From: Hahella sp018986435
GTDB lineage: Bacteria; Pseudomonadota; Gammaproteobacteria; Pseudomonadales; Oleiphilaceae
Length of the DNA: 64,000 bases
Direction of reading: 5' to 3'
NCBI RefSeq assembly: GCF_050749805.1
Contig: NZ_CP192738.1
Span: 1,674,001 to 1,738,000 of the forward strand
The position numbers and the translations under genes were made by a program. The notes below the pieces were generated by a model. The model was not told where the DNA came from. It ran no database searches and saw only the letters and a list, made by a program, of their open reading frames with translations. How positions within the stretch are numbered: the stretch's first letter is position 1; each line of letters starts with the position of its first letter. This document shows, piece by piece, positions 5,579-14,884 of this stretch.

Positions 5579-8482
5579 TTAGGTGGCGATCACTACTCGC
5601 ACGGCGTCTAGCGTCAGCTGCGCGCCTTTCAGGTATTTCTCCAGGGTTTCCGTTTGCTGGATGAGGAAATCAATCTCATCCTGACGGATATTCGGATTCA
5701 CCTCCGCCAGCGCTTTCAAACGCTCAATTTCTGTTTGCTGGGATTGCAGCATCAGGGCGATAGAACGCTCTACCAGCTCGCTTTTCTGCGCCGCCGCGGT
5801 TTTTTCCGCTTTGGTGATCAGTGGTTCTATTTGCGGGCGGGCATGACGCACCAGATCCTGAGCGGTGCGCTTGGGCACATTTTCCCCCAGCTGCTGCAAG
5901 TGAGCGGCAGTCAGGATTTTGCCCAGCTCTTTGCCGCTGCTGTCGATTAGCAGGCGCACCGGTTCTTTCGGCAGGAAGCGGTAAAGCTGCAATGCCTTCG
6001 GCGCAGGGCAGTTGAGGCGGAAAATGGTCTCCACCATCAGGGCTCCTGGTTGCAACGGCGGCAGTTTGATGGTGCAGAGCCCGGTGTTGCCGAACTCGCC
6101 GCACAGGATCATATCCATAGCGCCGGTTATGATTGGGTGCTCCCAGGTGAGGAACTGCATGTCGTCGCGGCTTAACGCCAGATCGCGATGGAAGGTCGCG
6201 GTGACGCCATCTTCCGGCAATCCTGGGAAGTGGCTGCACTGCATATGATCTCCAGGGCGGAAGATATACGCGCGTTCGCTGTGCTGCTCCTGGTCCACGC
6301 CATATTGGCTGAAGACGCGCTCAATGTAGTCTTCCAGCTCTTTGCGGCGCTCGTCTTCTGCGATCTGCTCAACCAGATCGTTCGCTTTCAGCGGGTCACA
6401 GGAATTGAGTTCCAGCAGTGGATCGCGGCCTTGTTGCAGCTCCTGCAGCGTTTCTTCTGTGAACTGGTGGGTGTCAGCGATCAGTTGATTGAATTCATCC
6501 CGATCATCCGTTTGCTCCAGCTCGCTTTCCAAGCGCTCGGCGAAGCGTTGGTAAATCGCCGCGCCAGCGGGGCAAGGGCGACTGAAGGCGTTGATGCCTT
6601 CGTTATGCCAGCGTAGCAGGCGTTCCTGGGCGGAGTTTTCGAAGAACGGAACGTGAATATTCACATCGTGGCGTTGTCCGATACGGTCCAGTCGGCCAAT
6701 GCGCTGTTCCAATAAGTCCGGATTTTGCGGCAAGTCGAACAACACCAGGTGTCTGGCGAACTGGAAATTGCGTCCTTCACTGCCAATCTCTGAACAGATC
6801 AGCGCCTGAGCGCCGTATTCGTCGTCCGCGAAATAAGCGCCGGCGCGATCGCGCTCCAGCAAAGACAAGCCTTCATGGAATACGGCTGTGCGGTAGCCGC
6901 CGCGTAAACGCAGGAAGTCTTCCAGATCCAGAGCGGTTTCCGCGTGAGCGCAGATCACCAATACTTTTTCCAGACGATTTTGTTTCAGCCACTGCGCCAA
7001 CCACTCCACGCGGGCGTCGGTTTTAACCCATTCCGCGCCCAGCAGACGCTCGGGGTGCAGCCGTTGCTCCAGGTTGGCGGAGGCGGTCAGGGCGGCGAGT
7101 TCTTCCGGTTGGGGCAGCGGGTGTAAATGCAGGACGCGCTGTGGGAACCCTTTGATGGCGGAACGGGTGTTGCGGAACAACACTCGGCCTACGCCGTGTT
7201 GATCCAACAGCTTGCGCACGGCGCGTTCGACCCGGTGCAGGGCTTCTTCCTGGCTGTCCTCGTCGGCGTCGACCTCGAATTGCTGTAGTTCCGTCAGCAG
7301 CGTGTCCACCGCATCCTGTCCCAGGTAGCCGGCCAGCTTCGCCTGCACATCCTTGGAGTCCAGCAGACGCTTTGGACCGCTTTCACCCAGCAACTCTTTG
7401 ACTAGGTCGTTGACTGGCTGATACTGGCTTTCCTCTTCCCGGAACCGCTCCAGATCATGATAGCGGGCGGGGTCCAGCAAGCGCAGACGCGCGAAGTGGC
7501 TTTCCAGGCCCAGCTGTTCTGGCGTCGCGGTCAGCAGCAACAGGCCGGGCGCCTTCTGCGCCAGTGCTTCGATGTGGCTGTAGGCGGGACTCTGTTGTTC
7601 TGGCGACCACTTCAGATGGTGCGCCTCATCCACGACCAGCATATCCCACTGGGCGTTCAGGGCGTGTTCGCGCCACTGTTCGTTGTCAGTGATGAAGTTC
7701 AGGCTGCAGAGCACCAACTGAGAACATTCAAATGGATTTTCCTCGCCGGACTCGGTCAGCGCTTCGCAACGCTCATTGTCGAGGATAGAGAACTGCAGAT
7801 TGAAGCGGCGCAGCATTTCCACCAGCCATTGGTGCAGCAAGCTTTCCGGCACCACGATCAGCACGCGCTGGGCGCGTCCGCTCAACAGCTGGTGATGCAG
7901 GATCAGGCCCGCTTCAATGGTTTTACCCAGTCCGACTTCGTCCGCCAGCAATACCCTGGGGGCGTGACGGTGCGCCACTTCGTTGGCGATGTACATCTGG
8001 TGGGGCAGAAGTTGCACCCGCGCGCCCATCAGGCCGTAGCCCTGGGTCGCCTGCTGGCGGGTTTGGTAGCCGAGGGTTTCCTGGCGCAGCAGATAACTGC
8101 TCAGTTTGTCGACCTGACCGGAGAACAGGCGATCTTTCGGGCTGACGAAGTGGACGAAGCTGCTTAACTCCAGCTCCGGCAGTTCGACTTTGCGGCCTTT
8201 TTCGTCAAGCGCCTCATAGATCAGATAGCCTTGTTGCTCCATCACCCCGGCGACAGTGTATTTCTTCTCGTCATTATCGCTGACGTTATCGCCTACCTGA
8301 TACTGCACGCGGCTTAAAGGCGCGTTGGCGGCGGAATAGGTGCGCTGCTCGGTGGCGGCGGGAAAGCTGATGGTGATTCTGCGATTATCGTTTTCGGTGA
8401 TGATGCCGAGGCCTAGTTCAGGCTCAGTGTTACTGATCCAGCGCTGGCCGATCACAAAATTCGGGGTACTCAATTTACTCAT
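5579..8482 (-). CDS. rapA: RNA polymerase-associated ATPase RapA
   Basis: A 967-residue SWI2/SNF2 ATPase, almost the length of E. coli RapA. The N-terminal tudor-like region opens with FVIGQRWISNTEPELGLG. The helicase core includes ADEVGLGKTIEAG (Walker A, near residue 180), DEAHH (motif II), LLTATPEQLG (motif III) and QRIGRLDRIGQ (motif VI). RapA binds RNA polymerase and helps recycle stalled enzyme. The start at 8482 (MSKLSTPNF) matches the family N-terminus; the frame runs 25 codons further upstream, but those residues have no counterpart in E. coli RapA. It appears monocistronic. Confidence 0.95.
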   Translation of the reverse strand: MSKLSTPNFVIGQRWISNTEPELGLGIITENDNRRITISFPAATEQRTYSAANAPLSRVQYQVGDNVSDNDEKKYTVAGVMEQQGYLIYEALDEKGRKVELPELELSSFVHFVSPKDRLFSGQVDKLSSYLLRQETLGYQTRQQATQGYGLMGARVQLLPHQMYIANEVAHRHAPRVLLADEVGLGKTIEAGLILHHQLLSGRAQRVLIVVPESLLHQWLVEMLRRFNLQFSILDNERCEALTESGEENPFECSQLVLCSLNFITDNEQWREHALNAQWDMLVVDEAHHLKWSPEQQSPAYSHIEALAQKAPGLLLLTATPEQLGLESHFARLRLLDPARYHDLERFREEESQYQPVNDLVKELLGESGPKRLLDSKDVQAKLAGYLGQDAVDTLLTELQQFEVDADEDSQEEALHRVERAVRKLLDQHGVGRVLFRNTRSAIKGFPQRVLHLHPLPQPEELAALTASANLEQRLHPERLLGAEWVKTDARVEWLAQWLKQNRLEKVLVICAHAETALDLEDFLRLRGGYRTAVFHEGLSLLERDRAGAYFADDEYGAQALICSEIGSEGRNFQFARHLVLFDLPQNPDLLEQRIGRLDRIGQRHDVNIHVPFFENSAQERLLRWHNEGINAFSRPCPAGAAIYQRFAERLESELEQTDDRDEFNQLIADTHQFTEETLQELQQGRDPLLELNSCDPLKANDLVEQIAEDERRKELEDYIERVFSQYGVDQEQHSERAYIFRPGDHMQCSHFPGLPEDGVTATFHRDLALSRDDMQFLTWEHPIITGAMDMILCGEFGNTGLCTIKLPPLQPGALMVETIFRLNCPAPKALQLYRFLPKEPVRLLIDSSGKELGKILTAAHLQQLGENVPKRTAQDLVRHARPQIEPLITKAEKTAAAQKSELVERSIALMLQSQQTEIERLKALAEVNPNIRQDEIDFLIQQTETLEKYLKGAQLTLDAVRVVIAT

Positions 8483-8651
8483 TCTCGCTGTATTTAACGG
8501 TGTGCTTCCGTCGTGGCGGGAGAGGGCGCGTAGGCTCTCCCATGACGCAACGGACACTGATTGCGGGCGGCGCGCGGTGACGAACAGGCGCAGTCCGGCG
8601 CAAGGGCGTTATGGTATCACTGCTGGGGATCTGTTTCCTGTTCGCTTTTTG

Positions 8652-9344
8652 TCAATGAGCGCGCATTTTTTCCAGTTTGATCCGCGCGGCGACTTTATCC
8701 TGCAGTCCTTTCCAGGTAGTCACGCCCTGGCTGCGGGCCTTTTGCAGGCAGATTAACGCTAGTTCAGCGGCGGCCATGGCGTCGCAGGCGGCATGATGGC
8801 GTTGATCGTTATATAGGCCGAAATAGTGGGACCAGTCGTCCAGGCTGCGCAGATGGGAGGGCGCTTCCGGACATAGCGCTTTCAGCCATTCCGCCACGTC
8901 GTAGAATGGCAGCCGGCAACTGACGCCCAGATGCGCGCGGGCTTCTTTTTCCAGCATGGCCTTGTCGAAGGGCGCATGAAAGGCGAGCAGGATGGCTCCG
9001 TGCGCATAGCTAAGAAAGGAATGAATCGCTTCTTTGGGCTGTACGCCCTGGCTGAGGGCTTGGTGGGACAGGCCGTGAATCAGAATATTGTCGTTTTCCA
9101 GGCGTGCGTCAGCATTGATCACCAGTTCGAATGTCTGTTCCAGGCAGATGCTCAGGCCGTCGATTTCCACTGCGCCGATAGCGATCACCACATCTTTTTT
9201 TGTGTTAAGGCCGGTTGTCTCCACATCCGCCGTTACCCAGCGTATATCCTCAAGCGCCTGCCCCGGCGGAGGCGGCGACCAGCGCGTGAGGGCTTTGACG
9301 TCCGCGTCCATGGAAAAAAAGTCCGTTAATTGATCCAAGGTCAT
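8652..9344 (-). CDS. DnaQ-like 3'-5' exonuclease
   Basis: A 230-residue DEDD-family exonuclease. The first catalytic motif is ADVETTGL (Asp40, Glu42), a middle Asp lies in LAFHAPFDKAML, and the last motif is HHAACDAMAAAEL. It resembles the epsilon-type proofreading domain but is free-standing. Its ATG at 9344 overlaps the stop of the upstream gene (ATGA), with GGAG just before it, so translation is coupled. The same pair, exonuclease next to a cNMP/CBS/DUF294 protein, is common in gammaproteobacteria; its joint function is not established as far as I know. Confidence 0.85.
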   Translation of the reverse strand: MTLDQLTDFFSMDADVKALTRWSPPPPGQALEDIRWVTADVETTGLNTKKDVVIAIGAVEIDGLSICLEQTFELVINADARLENDNILIHGLSHQALSQGVQPKEAIHSFLSYAHGAILLAFHAPFDKAMLEKEARAHLGVSCRLPFYDVAEWLKALCPEAPSHLRSLDDWSHYFGLYNDQRHHAACDAMAAAELALICLQKARSQGVTTWKGLQDKVAARIKLEKMRAH

Positions 9345-11311
9345 AATTGATAACTCCAGGCGAGCTTCCTTTGTAGTCGTTGGGCCTGGCGGCATGCTTC
9401 TTTCAGAATGCGCTGGTCGAGATCGTTGAGCGCATTGGGCGCCACCAGGTTGGTCAGTTCCTTGCCTTCCCGCTTGCAGTGCAGGTGATGTCGCAGGCGC
9501 AGCAGTTGAATGAAGTCGAACGCTTCTTCCCAGGCGCGCGCATCCCGGGTTTCCAGAACATTGGCTTCGCTGAGCTGGCGCAGCCGATAAATGGTGTTGG
9601 AGGCTTCCACTCCGTGTGCGAGTGACAGGACTCGGGCGGCGTCGACAAAGGGCGTCAGCCCCTGCTTTTTCAGGTCCACGCCTTCCAGGCCATGCTCTTT
9701 ACGGGTGACGAATCCTTTGAATAATCCCAGTGGTGGCCGGTGCTCCAGCGCCGCCGTGGCCAGCATGCGTTGAAACAGTGTGTGCTGCTGGATGCGACGA
9801 CGAATAGGAGCGAACATGCGGCTCGCTAGCGTCGCATCGCCCCACTGCGTTCTCAGGTCGAAGAAAATGCAGGAGTTGAGTACGTTCTGCGGCGTCGCGG
9901 CGTCAATAAAGCCATTGAAGCGCTGCTCCCACTCCTGCGCGCTCAGACACAGTGTGGGGTTGCCCGCCATGATATTGCCCTTGCAGAGTGTAAACCCACA
10001 CTGATCCAGAGCCGCGTTGATGCGCGAGGCCAGGGGCAGCAAACGCTGACGGGCCGACTCCCACAGGCGCGAATCCTCCAGCTCGAAGATGATGCCGTTA
10101 TCCTGGTCCGTCAGCAGGGTTTGCTCGCGCCTGCCGGCGCTGCCGAACGTAATCCAGCTAAACGGCACGCCTGGGTCGCCTTGTTCTTTGATGATCAGCC
10201 GGATGACCTGACGGGTGCTGTAATCGTTCAGCAGGGTCACAATATGGTTGAGCTGCTCGGCGCTGGCGCCGTGGGCGATCATGGTTTCCGCCAGACGCGC
10301 CACATCGCTCTGCAACGCCGCCAAAGCGTCTACAGAGGGCGCGTTCGCCAGCGTGCGGGCGATATGCACCAGATTGACCCGCTGCAGGGAAAACAGGTCG
10401 CGTTCGGAAACAACGCCCAGCAGTTTGTCATTCTCCGCGATAAGAACATGGGCGAAATGATGTTTCGCCATGATCAACGCTGCTTCAAAGGCGGTAGCGT
10501 CCGGCGACAGGGAAATCGGGTCCGCGTTCATGCGACTGGATATGGGCGCATCCAGATCCGCGCCGGGATCGGCGATAAAGCGACGCAAGTCTCTTAACGT
10601 AAATATGCCGATGGGTTTGCGATTGGCGTCCGTCACCACCATGGAGCCGACGCCTCGTTCATCCATGATCCTGACCGCTTTGCGAATGCTCAGCGTCGGC
10701 TCGCAATGTACGGCCTGACGTTCAATAAACTGACTCAGCGGCGTATTGAGAGAATAGTCTTCGCCCAGGGTGGACTGCGCTTGCGCCTGTATCTGCCGGT
10801 TGACCTGGTCCAGCAGGCTGCTGACCCCGCGCAGACAGAAGTCGCGGAATACCGGGCAGACCGCCAGCATGCGGGAAAAGTGCTCTTTGCTGCAGGTAAT
10901 GCAGAACGTGTCTTCCTGAGCTTTGTGTAACGTGCGGGTAGGGCGTTCGCCAAGTAGCGCCGCTACCGGGAAACAGGCGCCGGGACCGATGTCGAATGTG
11001 GGGAGTTCATTGGCGTGACGGTAGCTGTCGCGTTCGCCGACGATATACCCCTGCTTCACGATATAGAACTTCTCCGGCGCGCCATCTTCTGGTCCGATGA
11101 TCGGCGCGCCGGCGGGGAAAAACTCGATGCTGGATTTTTCCAGCAGCGTCGCCAGTGGGCCGTCGTCCATTTGCTTGAAAGGAACGAAGGCGCGCAGAAA
11201 ATTCATCAGGGATCGGATGTTCTGAGGGATGGCGCTGTCTGCGCCAGAGGCTTCCGCCAGCGACATCCGGGAAACTCCGTTTGGCGTGTTGTCAGGGGAT
11301 GAATCGGACAT
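9341..11311 (-). CDS. cNMP-binding, CBS and DUF294 nucleotidyltransferase-like protein
   Basis: A 656-residue multidomain cytoplasmic protein. From the N-terminus: a cyclic-nucleotide-binding fold (about 40-150), two CBS domains (about 195-320, including GVGSMVVTDANRKPIGIFTLRDLRRFI), a DUF294 nucleotidyltransferase-like domain (about 330-470, with SAGRREQTLLTDQDNG holding the GS...D.D pattern), and a C-terminal helical DUF294_C domain. The family is thought to be a signalling protein akin to GlnD-like transferases, with CBS and cNMP modules sensing nucleotides. It is first in a two-gene operon with the exonuclease, overlapping it by four bases. Confidence 0.85.
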   Translation of the reverse strand: MSDSSPDNTPNGVSRMSLAEASGADSAIPQNIRSLMNFLRAFVPFKQMDDGPLATLLEKSSIEFFPAGAPIIGPEDGAPEKFYIVKQGYIVGERDSYRHANELPTFDIGPGACFPVAALLGERPTRTLHKAQEDTFCITCSKEHFSRMLAVCPVFRDFCLRGVSSLLDQVNRQIQAQAQSTLGEDYSLNTPLSQFIERQAVHCEPTLSIRKAVRIMDERGVGSMVVTDANRKPIGIFTLRDLRRFIADPGADLDAPISSRMNADPISLSPDATAFEAALIMAKHHFAHVLIAENDKLLGVVSERDLFSLQRVNLVHIARTLANAPSVDALAALQSDVARLAETMIAHGASAEQLNHIVTLLNDYSTRQVIRLIIKEQGDPGVPFSWITFGSAGRREQTLLTDQDNGIIFELEDSRLWESARQRLLPLASRINAALDQCGFTLCKGNIMAGNPTLCLSAQEWEQRFNGFIDAATPQNVLNSCIFFDLRTQWGDATLASRMFAPIRRRIQQHTLFQRMLATAALEHRPPLGLFKGFVTRKEHGLEGVDLKKQGLTPFVDAARVLSLAHGVEASNTIYRLRQLSEANVLETRDARAWEEAFDFIQLLRLRHHLHCKREGKELTNLVAPNALNDLDQRILKEACRQAQRLQRKLAWSYQL

Positions 11312-11855
11312 AGGGGCGACCTTTTTTAAACTTATTTATAAATAGGCGCGTGTTCCTAAACTATACGTCTTTAGTTGTACTGCGTCCCGCCGCCAGGCTT
11401 GGCGTAGATCAATTTGCATGAGAAAAACGGCGAGGGCGCATCGCCACTGGATCGAAACGCCGGGCCGGCCAAGGTTTAGACTAAGGTCGGGGTTTTACGG
11501 TATGGGGCCTTTGCTACTATAACGACGGGACTAGCTGGGCTATTCCCGCGAGCATAGGGAGGGCCCCTGAGTTTTCAGAGGTTCTTTTTGTGCCCCGGTC
11601 GTATAGACACTACCGGGAACGACCTTCAATGGTGTGTGAACGCTGAGTGATGGACGTTATTGTCCATGTTAAACCGGGATAGGCAGGTGGAATCTCCGCT
11701 GGCCGCCCGGTATTTTTTTTCGGTATGCTTCCCTTCCGTTGTTCTATCATCCCCTGTCATTCTGGAATCAGCACGGGTTCAACCCCATGTGCGCCTTGGT
11801 GTTGTATTATCACACTCAAAGCCTCGAATTTTTGTAAGTGAAGGAGCCTCATTGT
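11312..11855. other. 544-bp intergenic region with possible small transcript
   Basis: No convincing coding sequence was found. On the + strand a TTTACG/TATAAC promoter-like pair (11494-11499 and 11518-11523) is followed by a short segment ending in an imperfect hairpin with a T run (CCCCTGA...TCAGAGG, about 11565-11590). A second inverted repeat, CCCGGT...ACCGGG, lies just downstream. This could be a small RNA of about 60 nt or merely leader and terminator debris. An open frame beginning at 11660 overlaps the next gene in another frame and has no coding signature. Confidence 0.3.
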
Positions 11856-12245
11856 ATGAGCAAAAAATTTCATCTGGCCATTGCCGTCATCGATATCGAG
11901 CAGTCGGTGGAGGAGTACAACGAAAGGCTGGGGCGTCCCGCTGATGTTGTGGTGCCGGGTGAATATGCGCTATGGCGCACCAAGGAGCTGAACTTTTCTA
12001 TTCGTAAAACCGCGCCAGGCGAAGGCGGGCGTTTACGTCACCTGGGCTGGGAAGACTCCGAGGCCAAATTCTTCACCTGCGATAAAGATTGCAACGGCAT
12101 TTTGTGGGAAGAGTTCTCCGCTTCGCAGCAAGCGGCGGAAATAAAGTCCGCATGGCCGGAGACGGATTACAAGCCGGGCAAGAACAAAGACAAGAAGAGC
12201 AAAAAGAACAAGCTGGACGAACCGCCTGAAGAGCCCGCCTCGTAA
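11856..12245 (+). CDS. Small VOC (glyoxalase-fold) domain protein with lysine-rich tail
   Basis: A 129-residue protein opening with FHLAIAVIDIEQSVEEYNERLG, the usual first strand-helix unit of vicinal-oxygen-chelate (glyoxalase/bleomycin-resistance) folds. Only one such module is present, so it would act as a dimer. The last 30 residues are charged, rich in lysine and then glutamate. Two cysteines (TCDKDC) lie near residue 80. ATG at 11856 is preferred because AAGGAG stands upstream; an earlier in-frame ATG exists at 11838 without a site. The substrate is not recognised; related proteins include cadmium-induced CadI-like members, but I cannot assign it. Confidence 0.7.
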   Translation: MSKKFHLAIAVIDIEQSVEEYNERLGRPADVVVPGEYALWRTKELNFSIRKTAPGEGGRLRHLGWEDSEAKFFTCDKDCNGILWEEFSASQQAAEIKSAWPETDYKPGKNKDKKSKKNKLDEPPEEPAS

Positions 12246-12261
12246 CCGAGAGGCTGCAAAA

Positions 12262-12534
12262 TCAGTCTTTCGGAATGAATCGCAATCCTACCCCTTCATT
12301 CTCAATTCTCACTACTTCGCTTTCCACCGATTGACCGGGTTCTCCGGGCAGATCCAGTACGCGAATCTGCACTTTCATGTGTAATTCAGGCGTGGTTTCT
12401 TCGGCGATGATAACGAAGGCCCCGCCATCGGAAACATCCCGGGTCCGGGTTTCGATAACGCCCAATTGCGGGCTGGATAGCTCAACCCGGAAATTGGCTT
12501 TGATGCGGGGGGAGTTACGCTTTTCTCTACTCAT
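12262..12534 (-). CDS. PilZ-domain c-di-GMP-binding protein
   Basis: A 90-residue single-domain PilZ protein. Both c-di-GMP-binding motifs are intact: RxxxR at Arg6 and Arg10 (RNSPR), and DxSxxG at Asp33, Ser35 and Gly38 (DVSDGG). Members of this size act as stand-alone effectors on motility, exopolysaccharide or pili. It sits alone, convergent with the VOC-like gene; its partner is not evident. A GGDEF-EAL protein is encoded at 34 kb. Confidence 0.88.
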   Translation of the reverse strand: MSREKRNSPRIKANFRVELSSPQLGVIETRTRDVSDGGAFVIIAEETTPELHMKVQIRVLDLPGEPGQSVESEVVRIENEGVGLRFIPKD

Positions 12535-12707
12535 AACAACATTGGGCTCGCTGCGAATTCATGTCAGGCGGACGCGGACTTCTTATCAGTGTAGACCACA
12601 AAATGAGCGAGAGGGAGAGAGAAGAGGCATGCTGGGACTGCGCACGCCTCGTTAGATCGGCTGGTTTTCACTAGCAGGTTAATCCGCCGTTACTCCTCTC
12701 TTTTCTT

Positions 12708-13493
12708 TCACCTGCCAGGAAAAACGGCGGGACGCTTTTCAACAAACGCCTGCACGCCTTCCTGCTTGTCAGCGCTTTCGAATGTGCGCCTAAAGGCTTT
12801 CTTCTCCACTTCCAGCGCTTCATCAGTAGTGCGCCCGTAACTGGCGTTGATGGTGTGTTTGCACAGGGAAATAGCCACAGGAGACTGACTTTTACATTGC
12901 AGCAGGATATCCCGGGCGGCGGCCAGCATGGCGTCGGCGTCGGCGAACACGCGGTTGACCAGGCCGATTCGCAGCGCCTCACCTGCGTCGATGCGACGGC
13001 CGGTGTAGATCAGTTCGCGAGCGCGTCCGGCGCCGACGAAACGGCTCAGTCGCACGCAGCCGCCAAAGCAGGGCGTCAGGCCTAATGAGACTTCCGGCTG
13101 GCCAAACTGGGCGCGCTCGGTGCAATAAATGAAGTCGCAGGCCATCGCCAGCTCACAGCCGCCGCCAAGGGCGTAGCCGTTCACGCAGGCGATGACCGGA
13201 ATGGGCAGCGCCTCCAGTAAGGAGGTGATCTCCTGTCCCTGGGCGGCGAATCGTTCGCCTTCTTCAGGAGACATTTGCTGCATGGCGGCGATATCCGCGC
13301 CAGCGATGAACGCTTTTTCGCCTGCGCCGGTCAGAATCACGCCGCGGACAGGGAAACCCGGCTCCTGCAGTCGCAACAGAATGGCTTTTAACTCGACAAA
13401 AAGCTCGGGCGATAAGGCGTTCAGTTTATCTGGGCGGTTGATCGTCAAGGTCGTGACGCCGTTGACGCTGGTTTGTTGTATTAGTGCAGTCAT
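12708..13493 (-). CDS. Enoyl-CoA hydratase/isomerase family protein
   Basis: A 261-residue crotonase-fold enzyme. The oxyanion-hole region AGADIAAM is near residues 64-71, and the two catalytic glutamates of true hydratases are at Glu114 (GGGCELAMACD) and Glu134 (GQPEVSLGL), so hydratase activity is plausible. The start at 13493 has a GAGGAG site; the frame extends eight codons upstream into the end of the previous gene. It is last in a tight three-gene operon with a membrane flavoprotein-like reductase and an adenylation-domain protein, which suggests a dedicated acyl modification rather than general beta-oxidation. Confidence 0.88.
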   Translation of the reverse strand: MTALIQQTSVNGVTTLTINRPDKLNALSPELFVELKAILLRLQEPGFPVRGVILTGAGEKAFIAGADIAAMQQMSPEEGERFAAQGQEITSLLEALPIPVIACVNGYALGGGCELAMACDFIYCTERAQFGQPEVSLGLTPCFGGCVRLSRFVGAGRARELIYTGRRIDAGEALRIGLVNRVFADADAMLAAARDILLQCKSQSPVAISLCKHTINASYGRTTDEALEVEKKAFRRTFESADKQEGVQAFVEKRPAVFPGR

Positions 13494-13504
13494 GATCAAT
13501 CTCC

Positions 13505-14884
13505 TCAAGAATCCCAAATGGCGCCAAAGGCGGGAATGCCGCGGCTTTCCAGTTCATAAACAACGTTCCAGGTGACCTTTTTGTTTGAGATGCAGATAAC
13601 CGCTTCAGCGCCGGTATCGCGATAAGCCAGATAGGCCAGTCTGGCGAGGTCGGGTTTGCCATGAGTGTCGGTGTCCCAGATCAAGGCGTCCGGGTGAGCC
13701 GCTTTGATGTCGTTAACCAGCTCATCGCCGTAGGTTTTGCGGGGATTGCGCGTCGCCCACACCAGCTTCGCCGGCACGCCTTGCGCAACCAAATGCGGCA
13801 GGCAGGGACCGATGCCGCTGCCCGTGGCGATCCATACCACCTTTTTGAACAGGGTTTCGATATTGCCGACCCCCGCGGTGGGAATACCCTTGACCCACAC
13901 TTTGCGGGGCTGGTTATCGATAAACGCCCCGGTCCAGTCGCCAGCCCGGGATATGGCCAACTGAAAACCTTCCCGTCCCGGCAACGGAATATTGGCGAAC
14001 GCATGCCACTCAAACAGCGGGTTCAAACTGAGATCCGTCGATGAGCCGGCGAAGGGCGTTACACCATAATTAAAGTCGGCGATGACGGCATGGTTCGAAG
14101 GTTTGTGGATGGTCACTTCCACTTTGCGCAGGCGCAGCCAGGGCGCCAGGATGCTGAGGGTCACCGCCGCCAGCGCCCACACCTGAGGCGAGGTCGCGAG
14201 CGCAGACGGCAACTCGCTGACAGGGTGCGCCGCCGCGCTCAGAATAAGCGTCTGCGCCCAAAACAGGAGGACGGACGCCCAACTGCCGAAGCGTGCGGAG
14301 AACTCGAACTGATCGTGATATTTGGCGCGCAGGTCGGGCAACGCGAGAATGATCATCAGAGTCAGTATGCTCAGATGAACAGACGCCAATATCGGTATCG
14401 ACAAGGGCAGGGCGGCATAGCTTCCGAGCAGGCTGAAAACCGTGAACGCGGCGTACCACAGCGTACCGCAAAAGAACCCTCCGACATGGATTCCGCCAAA
14501 GTGATACACCTTGCCCATGGCCCAGCGCCATTTCAGCGGCCAGTGGGTGGGCATGCTGGTGGCGATAGCGAACAGCGCATTAACGACATACTGCTGTCGA
14601 ATCAGAATGGCGATGGTGAAATTGACAAGGGCGCCGTTCAGCACGGTTTCCATCGGCAATTGGTCTATGCGCCAGCCGCCATTTGTCAGCCAGTACAGCG
14701 CGCCGATATTGAAGGCGGTCATCAGTACGGCGAGACGGTTATAAGGCATCACCTTCGGATGACGGGCCCATTTGTGCCAAGGATGTTGCTGCGGCATCTT
14801 GATGCGGGACAGGTCAATGTGCTTTTTCTGCGGCGGCGCCTTGGGCGCATATTGCAACGCCGTCTTGGATAAGGAGGCCGTCAT
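13505..14884 (-). CDS. Membrane protein with ferredoxin-NADP reductase-like C-terminus (TmpA-like)
   Basis: A 459-residue protein: about 50 soluble residues, five to six membrane helices (about 50-240), then a cytoplasmic domain resembling ferredoxin-NADP reductases. It has a nucleotide-binding loop ATGSGIGPCLPHL near residue 345 and an aromatic C-terminus (FGAIWDS). The usual RxYS flavin motif is not visible. Histidines occur in the membrane part (YHFGGIH, SVHLS). The arrangement recalls fungal TmpA-type transmembrane flavoproteins; that comparison is from memory. Its ATG overlaps the upstream adenylation gene's stop (ATGA), and it ends 11 bases before the crotonase start. Confidence 0.65.
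   Translation of the reverse strand: MTASLSKTALQYAPKAPPQKKHIDLSRIKMPQQHPWHKWARHPKVMPYNRLAVLMTAFNIGALYWLTNGGWRIDQLPMETVLNGALVNFTIAILIRQQYVVNALFAIATSMPTHWPLKWRWAMGKVYHFGGIHVGGFFCGTLWYAAFTVFSLLGSYAALPLSIPILASVHLSILTLMIILALPDLRAKYHDQFEFSARFGSWASVLLFWAQTLILSAAAHPVSELPSALATSPQVWALAAVTLSILAPWLRLRKVEVTIHKPSNHAVIADFNYGVTPFAGSSTDLSLNPLFEWHAFANIPLPGREGFQLAISRAGDWTGAFIDNQPRKVWVKGIPTAGVGNIETLFKKVVWIATGSGIGPCLPHLVAQGVPAKLVWATRNPRKTYGDELVNDIKAAHPDALIWDTDTHGKPDLARLAYLAYRDTGAEAVICISNKKVTWNVVYELESRGIPAFGAIWDS

Noticed and set aside
7457..8167. 236-codon open frame opposite rapA
   Set aside because: It lies wholly inside the rapA helicase core on the other strand, has no recognisable motif and no ribosome-binding site; high GC makes such shadows common.
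11660..11944. 94-codon open frame before the VOC-like gene
   Set aside because: It overlaps the better supported gene in a different frame and shows no motif or coding signature.
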